From an uncultured Prevotella sp. (GTDB lineage Bacteria; Bacteroidota; Bacteroidia; Bacteroidales; Bacteroidaceae), in assembly GCA_905202125.1 (NCBI GenBank), contig CAJKQX010000079.1:1-10187 (forward strand): a stretch of 10,187 bases of DNA, read 5' to 3'. Both the position numbers and the translations under genes were made by a program. The notes beneath the pieces were generated by a model that made no database searches, had not been told where the DNA came from, and saw only the letters and a list, made by a program, of their open reading frames with translations. Positions 1 to 8,646 of this stretch are shown one piece after another; the first letter of the stretch is position 1; every line of letters starts with the position of its first letter.

Positions 1-62
1 GACTGGGTAGGGGCTTTATGTCGTTGTTGTATTTTTTAAATGAAAGAGCCGTGTCATCGACA

Positions 63-2366
63 TCAGAACGGATATCCGATGGCAAAATGCAGACTTTGGC
101 CGTCGGAGAACGACGGCAGGTTGTAGAATCCCGTCCGGTATGGCACGTGCAGGCCGATGCCCCAGTCAAGACGCAAGACAAAAAAATCGAGGTCATAGCG
201 CAAACCCACACCTGTACCCAATGCCATCTCTTTGAGCAGATTCTTGGCTTTGAACTTGGAGCTGGCACGAAAGCCGTCATCCCTGAGAGCCCACACATTG
301 CCGGCATCAAGAAACAGTGCACCGTAGAGATTGCCAAACAGTCGGGGACGATACTCGAGGTTGGCCTGCAACTTGATATCGCCCGTCTGGTCCATATAAG
401 ACAACCGTTCGTTGGCGGCGCGATAGGCTCCCGGACCGATGCTGCGCACGTTGAACGCACGAATACTGTTGGCTCCGCCCACATAAAACTGCTCGCTGTA
501 AGGGGCAGTACGCGAATTGCCGTAGGCCCAGATGAGTCCGGCATTGGCATGGGCCACCACAGTGCTGTGTTCACCCAGTGCCCATGTCTTGCGAAAACTG
601 GTCTCTATCTTGAGGAACTGGGCAAAGGGATTCTTGAACATCAGTTTCTCCTGCTGGCTCCATTTCTTTCCCGCAGCCATATAGCCTAAGGACAAGAGGT
701 TGGACGCCTCGCTCACCGATAGTTGCCAATATATCGGGTTGAGATAGTTGGTTGGGCTGGAATATGTGTAAGTGTAATGCATTTTGGGCACAAACTGGTC
801 GGCCATAGATATGAGAAGATAGGGATTGTCCTCGAGCACATCGGCAAATTCTTTGGTCATGCGTTGCATATACTCGTATTGCAAAACGAGCGGACTGAAC
901 AGATGTACGGATGTGGCAGTGCGCTGAAACTTGTATGTCAGCTCGCCCGAAACGACATGGCGCTTGAAATATGCTGAGCGATTAATGACGCTCGACGAGG
1001 CCTTGAGCAAGGTTGAAGGTGTGGAATACCATCTCACGCGACGCCAAACAGGCAACAGCAAACGGGGCAGTTCGAGAGACGCATTGATGCCATATTCGTA
1101 CGAGTTGATCTTCGACCGGGTGCCATCGTTGTGATGCCCGGTCTGCCACTCGTACGACCCATTGAGATTAATATCAAGTTTCTCGCCGCCACGAAAGGCA
1201 TTGCGTTTGGTAAAACCTACGACAAGACCGGGACCGAGTTTGCCGCTGGTCTTGCCTACGACATTGGTTTCTATATAGAAATCGTAAGGTTTGTCAAATA
1301 CGCAATTGAGTGCCAAATCGAGTGTATCGCACAGGGCGGAAGTATCGCGCGGTGTGAATTTGAAGTCGACAAGACTGAACAGTCCGGTGGAAGAAATCTT
1401 ATTGGCCGACTGCAGATAATTGTCGTAGCTGTAAAGTTGTTTGGGACGCAACTTCAAATCGCGCACGACAACACGCGGACGTATCGGCGACTTGCGCCCG
1501 TTGAAATGAAAGGTGAAATTGCGACGAGTCAAAGAATCTCGAAGCTGGTCGGCATAATTCTTTCGAAAACTCAAGTCCACACGTCCTATATACCACTTGC
1601 GTTTGACCAATTCGGGTACGCTGTCGGCAAACTGAAGGCGCAACTGCACCTTGCCCGGTACGGACACAGTATCTGCCAGATAGGAAGAGAGTCCCGACTG
1701 GTAGTAATAATACCCGTTGTCGCGAAAAAGTTGAGTCAAGCGAGTACGCTCCGCATCGAGTGTTGATATGTCGAAAGCATCACCGACGTGGATTTGAGCC
1801 GCACCGGCGGTGGCACGGATGAGCGAGTCGGCCTCGGGCGGATAGTTGAGATAAAGCAGCGTGTCGATGGTATGAAGACGCCCGACGTTGACGGTATATG
1901 CGATCTTGGCCTTCTTGGGATTTTTCTGGTCGATGACGTCATAATCCACCTTTGCATCGAAATAACCGCGCGACCGCAACAATTCGGTAGCCACTTTGGC
2001 CCGCAGTTCGGGATTGACCCAACTCATGAGTACGGGGGCCTTGCCGAACGACTTGGTGAACCAACGGGCCAACGACGAGTTGGAACCGGAACAGGCATTC
2101 CATATCCACAGTCCGTAAGGAAACGGAGAGCGGTAGTACGAACTGCCGAAAAGAGCACCGTTGGGTGCTGTGGCAAGGGCGGCCTCCACCTCTTCGTTGA
2201 CGGCTGTATAATGGTTGTTGCGTTCGAAATTGGTGTATTCGATCTTCTTCAGACCCACAAACAACTTATCATTGTCGGGGATGCGTCGGGTTGTCGAACA
2301 CGAGGCAAACACTATTGTGACAAGCATCAGAATGATGCCTGAATGTAGATTATCGGTCTGTTTCAT
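63..2366 (-). CDS. tamL: TamL: lipidated TamA/BamA-family (Omp85) outer-membrane barrel protein
   Basis: Outer-membrane half of the translocation and assembly module (TAM). In the Omp85 superfamily, N-terminal POTRA domains face the periplasm and a 16-strand barrel sits in the outer membrane; with TamB it helps outer-membrane protein assembly and probably lipid delivery. The 767-aa product starts with a hydrophobic signal ending F-A-S-C at Cys23, a lipobox, so it is a predicted lipoprotein; a lipidated TamA is the TamL form known from Bacteroidetes/Chlorobi. Residues about 30-340 should hold the POTRA region and about 350-767 the barrel. The conserved loop-6 motif (V/I-R-G-F/Y) appears as I635-R636-A637-F638 after G-G-A-N-S: the arginine is kept, the glycine is Ala. 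The protein ends in phenylalanine (A-I-G-Y-P-F), as barrel insertion signals do. The ATG lies inside the last codons of tamB (17-nt overlap), so the two are very likely cotranscribed. The family is certain; TamL rather than BamA is inferred from the lipobox and the tamB neighbour. Confidence 0.9.
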   Translation of the reverse strand: MKQTDNLHSGIILMLVTIVFASCSTTRRIPDNDKLFVGLKKIEYTNFERNNHYTAVNEEVEAALATAPNGALFGSSYYRSPFPYGLWIWNACSGSNSSLARWFTKSFGKAPVLMSWVNPELRAKVATELLRSRGYFDAKVDYDVIDQKNPKKAKIAYTVNVGRLHTIDTLLYLNYPPEADSLIRATAGAAQIHVGDAFDISTLDAERTRLTQLFRDNGYYYYQSGLSSYLADTVSVPGKVQLRLQFADSVPELVKRKWYIGRVDLSFRKNYADQLRDSLTRRNFTFHFNGRKSPIRPRVVVRDLKLRPKQLYSYDNYLQSANKISSTGLFSLVDFKFTPRDTSALCDTLDLALNCVFDKPYDFYIETNVVGKTSGKLGPGLVVGFTKRNAFRGGEKLDINLNGSYEWQTGHHNDGTRSKINSYEYGINASLELPRLLLPVWRRVRWYSTPSTLLKASSSVINRSAYFKRHVVSGELTYKFQRTATSVHLFSPLVLQYEYMQRMTKEFADVLEDNPYLLISMADQFVPKMHYTYTYSSPTNYLNPIYWQLSVSEASNLLSLGYMAAGKKWSQQEKLMFKNPFAQFLKIETSFRKTWALGEHSTVVAHANAGLIWAYGNSRTAPYSEQFYVGGANSIRAFNVRSIGPGAYRAANERLSYMDQTGDIKLQANLEYRPRLFGNLYGALFLDAGNVWALRDDGFRASSKFKAKNLLKEMALGTGVGLRYDLDFFVLRLDWGIGLHVPYRTGFYNLPSFSDGQSLHFAIGYPF

Positions 2367-5300
2367 TATTCTTCACATTAACGGTGTCGGGTGTTGTTTT
2401 CGGAATCAACGTCGTGGGCGCGGAAGCCAATGGCTGACGCTTGGTTTTGAAACGGAAGATATCGCGGAAATGCTGGAGCTTGCGACGCCACATGAAACCG
2501 CCACCGTACTTGCCCACATTACCTTCGAGCCAATCATAACTGTCGCGCTCGTAGAACAACTTGAGGTATTGGTTGGAATTCTGGCTCAGACGATATTCAA
2601 AAGTGACGTTGTCGAAGAAAGAGTTGTTCTGATTGGCTACATCGGCACCGGTGGATACCTTTCCGCCGACAACGATATTGAGACGGTTGTTCCAGAAACG
2701 TTTGGCAAACTTGAACGAATAGTCGGTCTGGACTTCTCCTGTGCCCAACGTGGTATTGTCCATACCGAAGCTCAAATCGAGTGTGCGCAGCGCACTACCC
2801 GAGATAGAGTTGATCTGGCTATTGAGAAATGCGCTCAAGGCGCTGTTCATGGAGAACTGATTGGTATTGCCGTTGGCAAGATACATTCCGGTGGTGAGCA
2901 TGGTCACGGCGAGCTTGCCGCGATTCTCAACGGACATGGTCTGCAACTCATTATGGATGGACATGTCTTCGGGTGCGTCGATAATGAACTGCAATCCCAT
3001 GTTGTTGAGGGTCTGGGTGATCTCAACTCCGCAATTGAACAAGACACTACGGCCCACTCCGCCATCATTCGAGACTGTGGTCTTGACCTCTTCAAGAGCG
3101 GTGATATTGAGTTTGGGGTTCATCGCATCGCCCCAAAACTCGATGTAGCTGCCGTCTTGTATCTTGAATGTCTTCAATGGAATGACGGGCAACGAATATT
3201 TCATCTCGCCGTTGCTGAGGGTGTATCGGCCGGTAAGACGGAGATTGTCGGCCGCATTGTATTGCATACGCAAATCGCCGCCACCGATGAGATCAACATA
3301 ATTGGAATGATCGGTATTGAGCGCACAGACAATGTGGGCTCCTTCATCGATGCTTATCGACAGGTCCATATCGAGACCCGCAGGTGTAGGACGGGTGACA
3401 ACTCGGTCTTCATGAGTGTCTCTGAAATCGACAAACTTGACAAGTTCGTCCATCTGGTTGTCGGTGGTCAATGGCGAATCGCGCAATATATATGTCATAT
3501 CGGTGGAACCGAGGACATCGAGCTTGCCTCTGACACTCAGGTTTTCGAGATTGCCCCTCATTCTGGAATAAAAATTGACGTATGCCTTGCCGTATGCTTC
3601 GGAGCGCGGGTTCTCTTTTGAGTCTATAAGCAGATAATTGGTGGCGCGCACAACCATATCAAGGTACATGCTGTTGAAATCGGAGAAATCGAAATAACCG
3701 GTGATGGACAACGGACTCTTGTTGTTTGCATACATATTGAAAGAATCAAACTGCATGTGACTGTGCGAGACCTTCACCGGGGTATTGTCGAACCGCAGTT
3801 CAACGCCATAGGGGTCACTGGCTATATAGGCCGAGTCCATGCGCATCTCGCCAGTGATGTCGGGTTGTGACAAGGAACCGTTGACCGACACTGTGCCATC
3901 GGCATAACCCTTGAAATAAAACAGGCGGTCGGGAATGAAACCATTGAGCATCAACAGAGGCGTGTGGCTCAGAGACAGGTCGGCACTGATATTATCATTG
4001 GCCGAATCGTAAGTACCCGAAAGAGTGCCTATCTCAATGTCATTGCATGACAATGTGCCGTCGACGTAATGACTGCCACCTTCCTTCGGCATGTACACAA
4101 ACTCGGTGGACATATCTCCCATTGGGCAACCTTCGTAAACCATGTTATCGATGGCGACATACGAAGAGACTGACAAATCATCGGCGGTCTTGACGATATG
4201 GAAATCGCCGTCCATCACTCCGCTGATATCCGGGGTATAGGGGATGACAGACAATATTTTTGACAACTCGAATTTAGTCAGTCCGACGGTGAGGTCCTGC
4301 AGAGCCTCGGTACTGTCGTTGGTGTGCACTCGCACACCCATACCATCGTCGGCGTAAAGCTTGATATTGGCAGATACATGACGATTGTCGCCAAAAAGGA
4401 GGTAATTGTCTTTATTGACATGGAATTGTTTGTATCCGAGCACCGGAGAATCCTTACCGCCCAGACGCAACTGCAATCCGTGATCGGTCATTGCGGCCTG
4501 AAGACCCAAAGAGACACCTAACTGCTCGTTGGCATCGTAGACACGGGTACCGAAATACAAGCCCCGCTCATAAAAGGCGCCACGAAACATGGCATTGAAC
4601 ACGTACTGGGGATTTTTCTTGTTATTGCGTATTCGTCCGGTGAAATCGGTTCGGACAGAATCGGAATTGACGGCAAGACGTATGGTGTCGAGTTGTATGC
4701 CGGATACTACGAGCGAATCGATATTCAAATCGCCATTGATGCCTGTCTGCATGGATGTGTCCATGTCGACATGCACATTCTTGAAATAATAGCCGAAATG
4801 ATATAATGTGCGGGTGAGGAAATTGGCCGAACCGGCTGCAAAGTGCAACTGCATGTCGGGGAGATAGCTTCGCAGCCGTATCTGATCGATGTAATGGTCG
4901 GCCAACTGCCGTTTCAATTCGGTCATGAATCCATTGCTGTGACTGATTATCGACTTGATGCCGGTGCCGGCCTTAAGTCTCATATTGAAATCGCCACTCT
5001 CGAAATGAGCATATGTGGAATCGCGTTGGGTGAAAGCATCCATCACGATGTTTTCGGGATGGTATGTCTTTAATGTATCTTGGAAATAGATATCGCTGAT
5101 GTGACCTTGCAACTTATGGCTGTCGTGAAAATTGGTGGATATGTCCAGACCGGCACGTAATGATGCGATGAATGGTTTTTGGAACACACCCCAACCATAA
5201 AGATCGGCCTTTTGCAAATCACAACTTAATATAGCTTGTATATCCTTCTTGCCGATAATGGCATTCAAGTCAATCTTGCCATCCAAAAGTGGATTGTGAC

Positions 5301-7017
5301 TGTCTAATGAGGCTCGGGCTTTGCCGTTAGCCAAATCGGCAGACATCTGCATTCCCGAAAGATTGTATCCCGAGACGTGCAGGTCGGAGGCTTTGGCTCG
5401 AGCGGTCATACGTGCATTGGGAGATCTGAATTCAAAACCTTTGCCTGCGACATCAAAATCGCCGGAGAATGGTTTTAATCCTTGATTTATTATAAAATGT
5501 TGAAGCGGCAACTTATTGGCATCGACATGTACATAATATGATTTGTCGGCAAAATTCATTCCGGCTTTTGCCAACATGGTGCCATGTCCTTCGGAAAGTT
5601 TCATTGTGGCATCGTACTTTTGCCGGTTGATACGCAACAGTCCATCAAGCGAGATGCCAGAAGGAATGGTTATCTGATCGGTTTGCAAATAGGATGAGAC
5701 AAACCGCAAGTCGTATGTGTTGGCCTTGAGGGCAAGGCGAGCCTTGAGGGTGGATATATTGGTAAGGTCGGACAAGGAGCCACTACATTTCATATTGAAA
5801 GCAGTGGGCAACTTGACTATCAGTCCTGATATATCGGCCTTTTTCATATTACCATTGACGACGCCTTTGATAGACAATGGATAATTGGGCCAATCGCGCA
5901 CAAACGAGGCGGGCATTCCGGAGAGGAACCGCATGATGTCGCGTTTGCCTATCGATGCATCGACACTGGATTTCATGAGACCGGCAGATTGGGATATGGA
6001 GGGTGCGAGCGTCATAAATAAGTTAGCCGAGAAAGATGATTCGGGAGTACGCATCCGAAAAGAGGGTATTGCCACTTTGGTAGAATCAAGTGTCACGTTT
6101 GCTGTAATCTCATCAATCTTAAAACCGCTTTTCTCCAGGAACGAGCATTGACGCAAATTAAGGTTCAGGTCGGACTTATGATAATAAAGTGAATCGATGC
6201 CGATATTCACGTCTGAAAGTGCGACATGATTGAAATCAAGACCTTGCTTGACGTGTGGTTCGAAATTATTATCATAGGCCAATCGGCCTTTCAACCAATC
6301 CAAACGTGATATACTGTAAATTTCTTCGTGCAAATCAAAGAATCCGTTTTGCACTTTAGTATTTCCGAGATAAGCGTTGAACTGTAAAGTATCCCCGGGC
6401 ATGCGGACCGTGACATCGGCATCGGCTATATGAAGATTGTCCAAGCTTATTTTCCAAAAGTTTTCGCTCGTAGTTGTATCTGTAGGGACGCTGTCGCTCA
6501 ATGCGACATCAATCTTGACCGAAGAGAGTAATGCCGAATTGATTTTTACGGTCTCATCTTTTAGATTTATGCCATGACTCTCGAGTTTCAAACGATTCAA
6601 CGTTCCTTTCACTCGCAAATTGTCAATGAAATCGACAGTGTTGAGTTTCACATCCTTGAAATCAAGTTCATCAATCTCAACCTGGCTTCTCAACAATGGT
6701 AATAGTTGCACATCAACGGTGAGCCGGTCGATATCGGCAATGGTGTCGTTGTGAGCAGAATTGTTTTTATCGGGTTTCAAAACATGTATGCCATCAACTC
6801 CGAGGTCAAGCGGAAAGACAAGTTTGACGTAATCGATGGAGATATTCATTCCCGTTGATTCGGACGCATAAGATGCAACCCGACTTACCAGCCAGTTTTG
6901 TACAGGCGGTATATAAATCAATATCGCAAGAATAAAAATCAAGACAAACGGTGTTATCAAGACAGACAATCCCCATTTGAGAATCTTTTTCTTATACTTT
7001 GCTATTTTCTTGAGCAT
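2350..7017 (-). CDS. tamB: TamB: AsmA-like translocation/assembly module protein (TamB/DUF490 C-terminal domain)
   Basis: Very large (1555 aa) inner-membrane-anchored periplasmic protein that pairs with TamL. Known TamB proteins form a long beta-strand groove across the periplasm and are implicated in phospholipid movement and outer-membrane protein assembly. The N-terminus is rich in lysine (residues 3-14) and followed by one membrane helix at about 16-36, giving an N-in anchor. The AsmA-like start follows (S-R-V-A-S-Y-A-S-E-S-T-G-M-N-I region). The middle is monotonous beta-rich repeat sequence with many D-x-x-L-x-V patterns. The TamB/DUF490 domain occupies roughly residues 1100-1500, with its typical G-R-Y-T-L-S-N-G-E-M-K-Y segment near 1260 and a barrel-like L-K-L-F-Y-E-R-D stretch near 1480. 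The last ~47 residues are a basic, then Thr/Pro-rich tail. Codons after about position 5000 (toward tamL) are more GC-rich than the 5' part. The ATG at 7017 gives a sensible anchor. Confident from length, architecture and the tamL neighbour. Confidence 0.93.
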   Translation of the reverse strand: MLKKIAKYKKKILKWGLSVLITPFVLIFILAILIYIPPVQNWLVSRVASYASESTGMNISIDYVKLVFPLDLGVDGIHVLKPDKNNSAHNDTIADIDRLTVDVQLLPLLRSQVEIDELDFKDVKLNTVDFIDNLRVKGTLNRLKLESHGINLKDETVKINSALLSSVKIDVALSDSVPTDTTTSENFWKISLDNLHIADADVTVRMPGDTLQFNAYLGNTKVQNGFFDLHEEIYSISRLDWLKGRLAYDNNFEPHVKQGLDFNHVALSDVNIGIDSLYYHKSDLNLNLRQCSFLEKSGFKIDEITANVTLDSTKVAIPSFRMRTPESSFSANLFMTLAPSISQSAGLMKSSVDASIGKRDIMRFLSGMPASFVRDWPNYPLSIKGVVNGNMKKADISGLIVKLPTAFNMKCSGSLSDLTNISTLKARLALKANTYDLRFVSSYLQTDQITIPSGISLDGLLRINRQKYDATMKLSEGHGTMLAKAGMNFADKSYYVHVDANKLPLQHFIINQGLKPFSGDFDVAGKGFEFRSPNARMTARAKASDLHVSGYNLSGMQMSADLANGKARASLDSHNPLLDGKIDLNAIIGKKDIQAILSCDLQKADLYGWGVFQKPFIASLRAGLDISTNFHDSHKLQGHISDIYFQDTLKTYHPENIVMDAFTQRDSTYAHFESGDFNMRLKAGTGIKSIISHSNGFMTELKRQLADHYIDQIRLRSYLPDMQLHFAAGSANFLTRTLYHFGYYFKNVHVDMDTSMQTGINGDLNIDSLVVSGIQLDTIRLAVNSDSVRTDFTGRIRNNKKNPQYVFNAMFRGAFYERGLYFGTRVYDANEQLGVSLGLQAAMTDHGLQLRLGGKDSPVLGYKQFHVNKDNYLLFGDNRHVSANIKLYADDGMGVRVHTNDSTEALQDLTVGLTKFELSKILSVIPYTPDISGVMDGDFHIVKTADDLSVSSYVAIDNMVYEGCPMGDMSTEFVYMPKEGGSHYVDGTLSCNDIEIGTLSGTYDSANDNISADLSLSHTPLLMLNGFIPDRLFYFKGYADGTVSVNGSLSQPDITGEMRMDSAYIASDPYGVELRFDNTPVKVSHSHMQFDSFNMYANNKSPLSITGYFDFSDFNSMYLDMVVRATNYLLIDSKENPRSEAYGKAYVNFYSRMRGNLENLSVRGKLDVLGSTDMTYILRDSPLTTDNQMDELVKFVDFRDTHEDRVVTRPTPAGLDMDLSISIDEGAHIVCALNTDHSNYVDLIGGGDLRMQYNAADNLRLTGRYTLSNGEMKYSLPVIPLKTFKIQDGSYIEFWGDAMNPKLNITALEEVKTTVSNDGGVGRSVLFNCGVEITQTLNNMGLQFIIDAPEDMSIHNELQTMSVENRGKLAVTMLTTGMYLANGNTNQFSMNSALSAFLNSQINSISGSALRTLDLSFGMDNTTLGTGEVQTDYSFKFAKRFWNNRLNIVVGGKVSTGADVANQNNSFFDNVTFEYRLSQNSNQYLKLFYERDSYDWLEGNVGKYGGGFMWRRKLQHFRDIFRFKTKRQPLASAPTTLIPKTTPDTVNVKNNETDR

Positions 7018-7039
7018 TTGAACAATCTTATAACAACGT

Positions 7040-7047
7040 GAAACTTA
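7040..7047 (-). promoter_or_regulatory. Weak candidate -7 element for tamB
   Basis: The 51-bp gap between the pseudouridine synthase gene and tamB contains, on the minus strand, TAAGTTTC, a 7/8 match to the Bacteroidales -7 consensus TAnnTTTG. It sits 22 nt before the tamB ATG. A TTTG lies 22 nt upstream of it, overlapping the end of the preceding gene; the usual spacing is 19-21 nt. A run of nine T lies between the two elements. No convincing hairpin precedes that T-run, so it is not called a terminator. A tamB-specific promoter is possible but poorly supported. Confidence 0.2.
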
Positions 7048-7068
7048 ATTTCTAAAAAAAAACAATAA

Positions 7069-7743
7069 TCAAACCGATCCGATGACCTTATTAAATAAAC
7101 TGTCCGGCGGCAATGGTGCTTCAACGCAAATAGTCTGACCGGAAACAGGATGCACGAATTCCACTTTACGTGATAGCAAAGAAATGCTGCCATCGGGATT
7201 GCTTCTCCTTGCACCATATTTAAGATCGCCTTTGATGGGACATCCTATATGTGCCAGTTGACATCTTATCTGATGATGTCGTCCTGTATGCAAATTTATC
7301 TCAAATAAGGAATAATTGTCTGTACGTCCGATAACACAATATGACAAAATTGCCTTTTTGGCATTTGGCACTTCATGATCATAGACGTAACTCTTGTTCT
7401 GTTTTTCGTTTCTGACCAACCAATTGGTCAAAGAGCCTTCGGTATCGACTGGCATTGTTTTGGCTAAAGCCCAGTATGTCTTATGAATATCGCCCTTGCG
7501 GAACATATCATTAAGCCTTGTCAAGGCTTTAGATGTTTTGGCAAAGACAACCAGACCGGATACGGGACGATCAAGCCGATGAACAACTCCGAGAAAGACA
7601 TTTCCGGGTTTGTTGTATTTCTCTTTTATATATTCCTTGACAATCTCGGACAATGGTTTGTCATTGGTTTTATCTCCTTGTACGATTTCTCCACTATCCT
7701 TGTTGACAATAATAATATGATTATCTTCGTATACGACTTTCAT
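7069..7743 (-). CDS. RluA-family RNA pseudouridine synthase (no S4 domain)
   Basis: Converts specific uridines in rRNA or tRNA to pseudouridine in the cytoplasm. The 224-aa product carries the RluA-family catalytic motif H-R-L-D-R at residues 55-59, with Asp58 the expected catalytic aspartate, followed by P-V-S-G-L-V-V-F-A-K. It also has the family K-T-Y segment (88-90) and the H-T-G-R-x-H-Q-I-R motif at 152-160. There is no N-terminal S4 RNA-binding domain: the catalytic fold begins almost at once (V-V-Y-E-D-N-H-I-I-I-V-N-K). It therefore resembles the short TruC/RluA-like members more than RluC or RluD. The target RNA cannot be told from the sequence, so no symbol is given. It lies 88 nt after fabG, with a hairpin between, and 51 nt before tamB. 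Cotranscription with either is plausible but unproven. Confidence 0.93.
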   Translation of the reverse strand: MKVVYEDNHIIIVNKDSGEIVQGDKTNDKPLSEIVKEYIKEKYNKPGNVFLGVVHRLDRPVSGLVVFAKTSKALTRLNDMFRKGDIHKTYWALAKTMPVDTEGSLTNWLVRNEKQNKSYVYDHEVPNAKKAILSYCVIGRTDNYSLFEINLHTGRHHQIRCQLAHIGCPIKGDLKYGARRSNPDGSISLLSRKVEFVHPVSGQTICVEAPLPPDSLFNKVIGSV

Positions 7744-7756
7744 TTAACCAAAAATC

Positions 7757-7804
7757 AGTGCACAACCCATAAATGTAAGATTTACACGTTATGAATTATG
7801 CACT
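7757..7804 (-). terminator. Long interrupted RNA hairpin between fabG and the pseudouridine synthase gene (weak terminator or leader element)
   Basis: Three nested stems around a 3-nt loop span 48 nt. The outer stem is 7757-7765 with 7796-7804 (9 pairs, one imperfect). The middle stem is 7768-7772 with 7789-7793 (5 pairs), and the inner stem is 7774-7778 with 7782-7786 (5 pairs). Small internal loops of 2x2 and 1x2 nt separate them. The one imperfect outer pair becomes G-U in minus-strand RNA but A-C in plus-strand RNA, which favours a transcript from the minus strand, the direction of the genes. After the stem comes GA and only five T, then the ATG of the next gene 13 nt past the stem. It could be a weak terminator or attenuator after fabG, or a leader structure controlling the pseudouridine synthase. 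The stem is AT-rich, so stability is moderate. Confidence 0.4.
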
Positions 7805-7831
7805 TGAAATTTATTCTTAATAAAAAATAAA

Positions 7832-8587
7832 TTACATATTCATTCCACCATCGACCTGAATAACTTGTCCGGTCACATAGGAAGAAAGATCTGATGCAAG
7901 GAATGTTGCAACATTGGCAATGTCTTCAACGGTTCCACCACGACGCAATGGTATCTTCTTGATCCATTCGGCACGGATATCATCTGGCAATGCCTGAGTC
8001 ATAGCTGTGTCTATGAATCCGGGAGCGATAGCGTTGGCGCGAATACCACGGCTACCTATCTCCTGACCGATACTCTTTGCCAAAGCAATAAGTCCAGCTT
8101 TGGAAGCGGCGTAGTTGCACTGTCCAGCGTTACCATGAACACCGACAACAGAAGCCATGTTGATTATTGAACCGCTTTTCTGGCGCATCATAATCGGAGT
8201 GCAGGCATGAATAAAATTGAATGCTGATTTCAGATTAACGGCGATAACAGCGTCCCACTGTGTTTCAGTCATGCGCATCATCAAACCGTCTTTTGTGATA
8301 CCGGCATTGTTTACGAGAATATCGATACTTCCGAAATCTTCGTGTACTTTCTTGACAATCTCCTCTGTTTCGCCAAAATTGGCAGCATTACTTGCATATC
8401 CTTTAGCTTTCACGCCTAAAGCCTCTATTTCCGATTCTGTGGCTTTACCATTTTCATCAATAACAAGGTCAGTAAAAGCGATGTTTGCACCCTCAGATGC
8501 AAATTTAATTGCGATAGCTTTACCGATTCCACGCGCAGCACCTGTAACCAATGCTGTCTTACCTGTTAATAATCCTTTCTTGTCCAT
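7832..8587 (-). CDS. fabG: FabG: 3-oxoacyl-[acyl-carrier-protein] reductase
   Basis: NADPH-dependent reductase that turns 3-oxoacyl-ACP into (R)-3-hydroxyacyl-ACP in type II fatty-acid elongation in the cytoplasm. The 251-aa product has the full classical short-chain dehydrogenase set: the nucleotide-binding motif T-G-A-A-R-G-I-G at residues 15-22, N-N-A-G at 93-96, and a catalytic tetrad Asn118, Ser146, Tyr159 and Lys163 in the expected spacing. The C-terminal end P-L-R-R-G-G-T-V-E-D-I-A and V-T-G-Q-V-I-Q-V-D-G-G-M also fits FabG closely. Length is normal and the ATG at 8587 leaves a short natural lead into the Rossmann fold. It is preceded by three tiny genes and a TetR regulator on the same strand, so it may be the main enzyme of a regulated unit. 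Another SDR role cannot be fully excluded, but the match to bona fide FabG is strong. Confidence 0.95.
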   Translation of the reverse strand: MDKKGLLTGKTALVTGAARGIGKAIAIKFASEGANIAFTDLVIDENGKATESEIEALGVKAKGYASNAANFGETEEIVKKVHEDFGSIDILVNNAGITKDGLMMRMTETQWDAVIAVNLKSAFNFIHACTPIMMRQKSGSIINMASVVGVHGNAGQCNYAASKAGLIALAKSIGQEIGSRGIRANAIAPGFIDTAMTQALPDDIRAEWIKKIPLRRGGTVEDIANVATFLASDLSSYVTGQVIQVDGGMNM

Positions 8588-8646
8588 ATATTTTTGAATT
8601 TCAATTAGTTACATTACATTATATTTGATTTGCCGAGAATTTACAT

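Noticed and set aside
1..62. Possible terminator or next gene start after tamL
   Set aside because: The 62 bases after the tamL stop show no stem with a T-run and no start of a recognisable protein; the window ends too soon to tell.
18..689. A 223-codon plus-strand open frame opposite the 3' end of tamL
   Set aside because: Same register as tamL codons and no family features; explained by tamL codon usage.
1131..1766. A 211-codon plus-strand open frame opposite tamL
   Set aside because: Also in codon register with tamL; no domain, and it lies fully within a convincing gene.
2215..3621. A 468-codon plus-strand open frame opposite tamB and the start of tamL
   Set aside because: It is aligned codon-for-codon with tamB, so it stays open simply because tamB lacks TTA, CTA and TCA codons there. 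Its product has no recognisable domain, while tamB is a clear family member.
7051..7068. Run of nine T (minus strand) after the pseudouridine synthase gene as a terminator
   Set aside because: No stable stem lies just upstream; the best pairing I found is about 3 bp.
8610..8630. TATAAT-like sequence upstream of fabG on the minus strand
   Set aside because: The primary sigma factor of Bacteroidales does not use the classical -10 box, and no TTTG/TAnnTTTG pair is present there.
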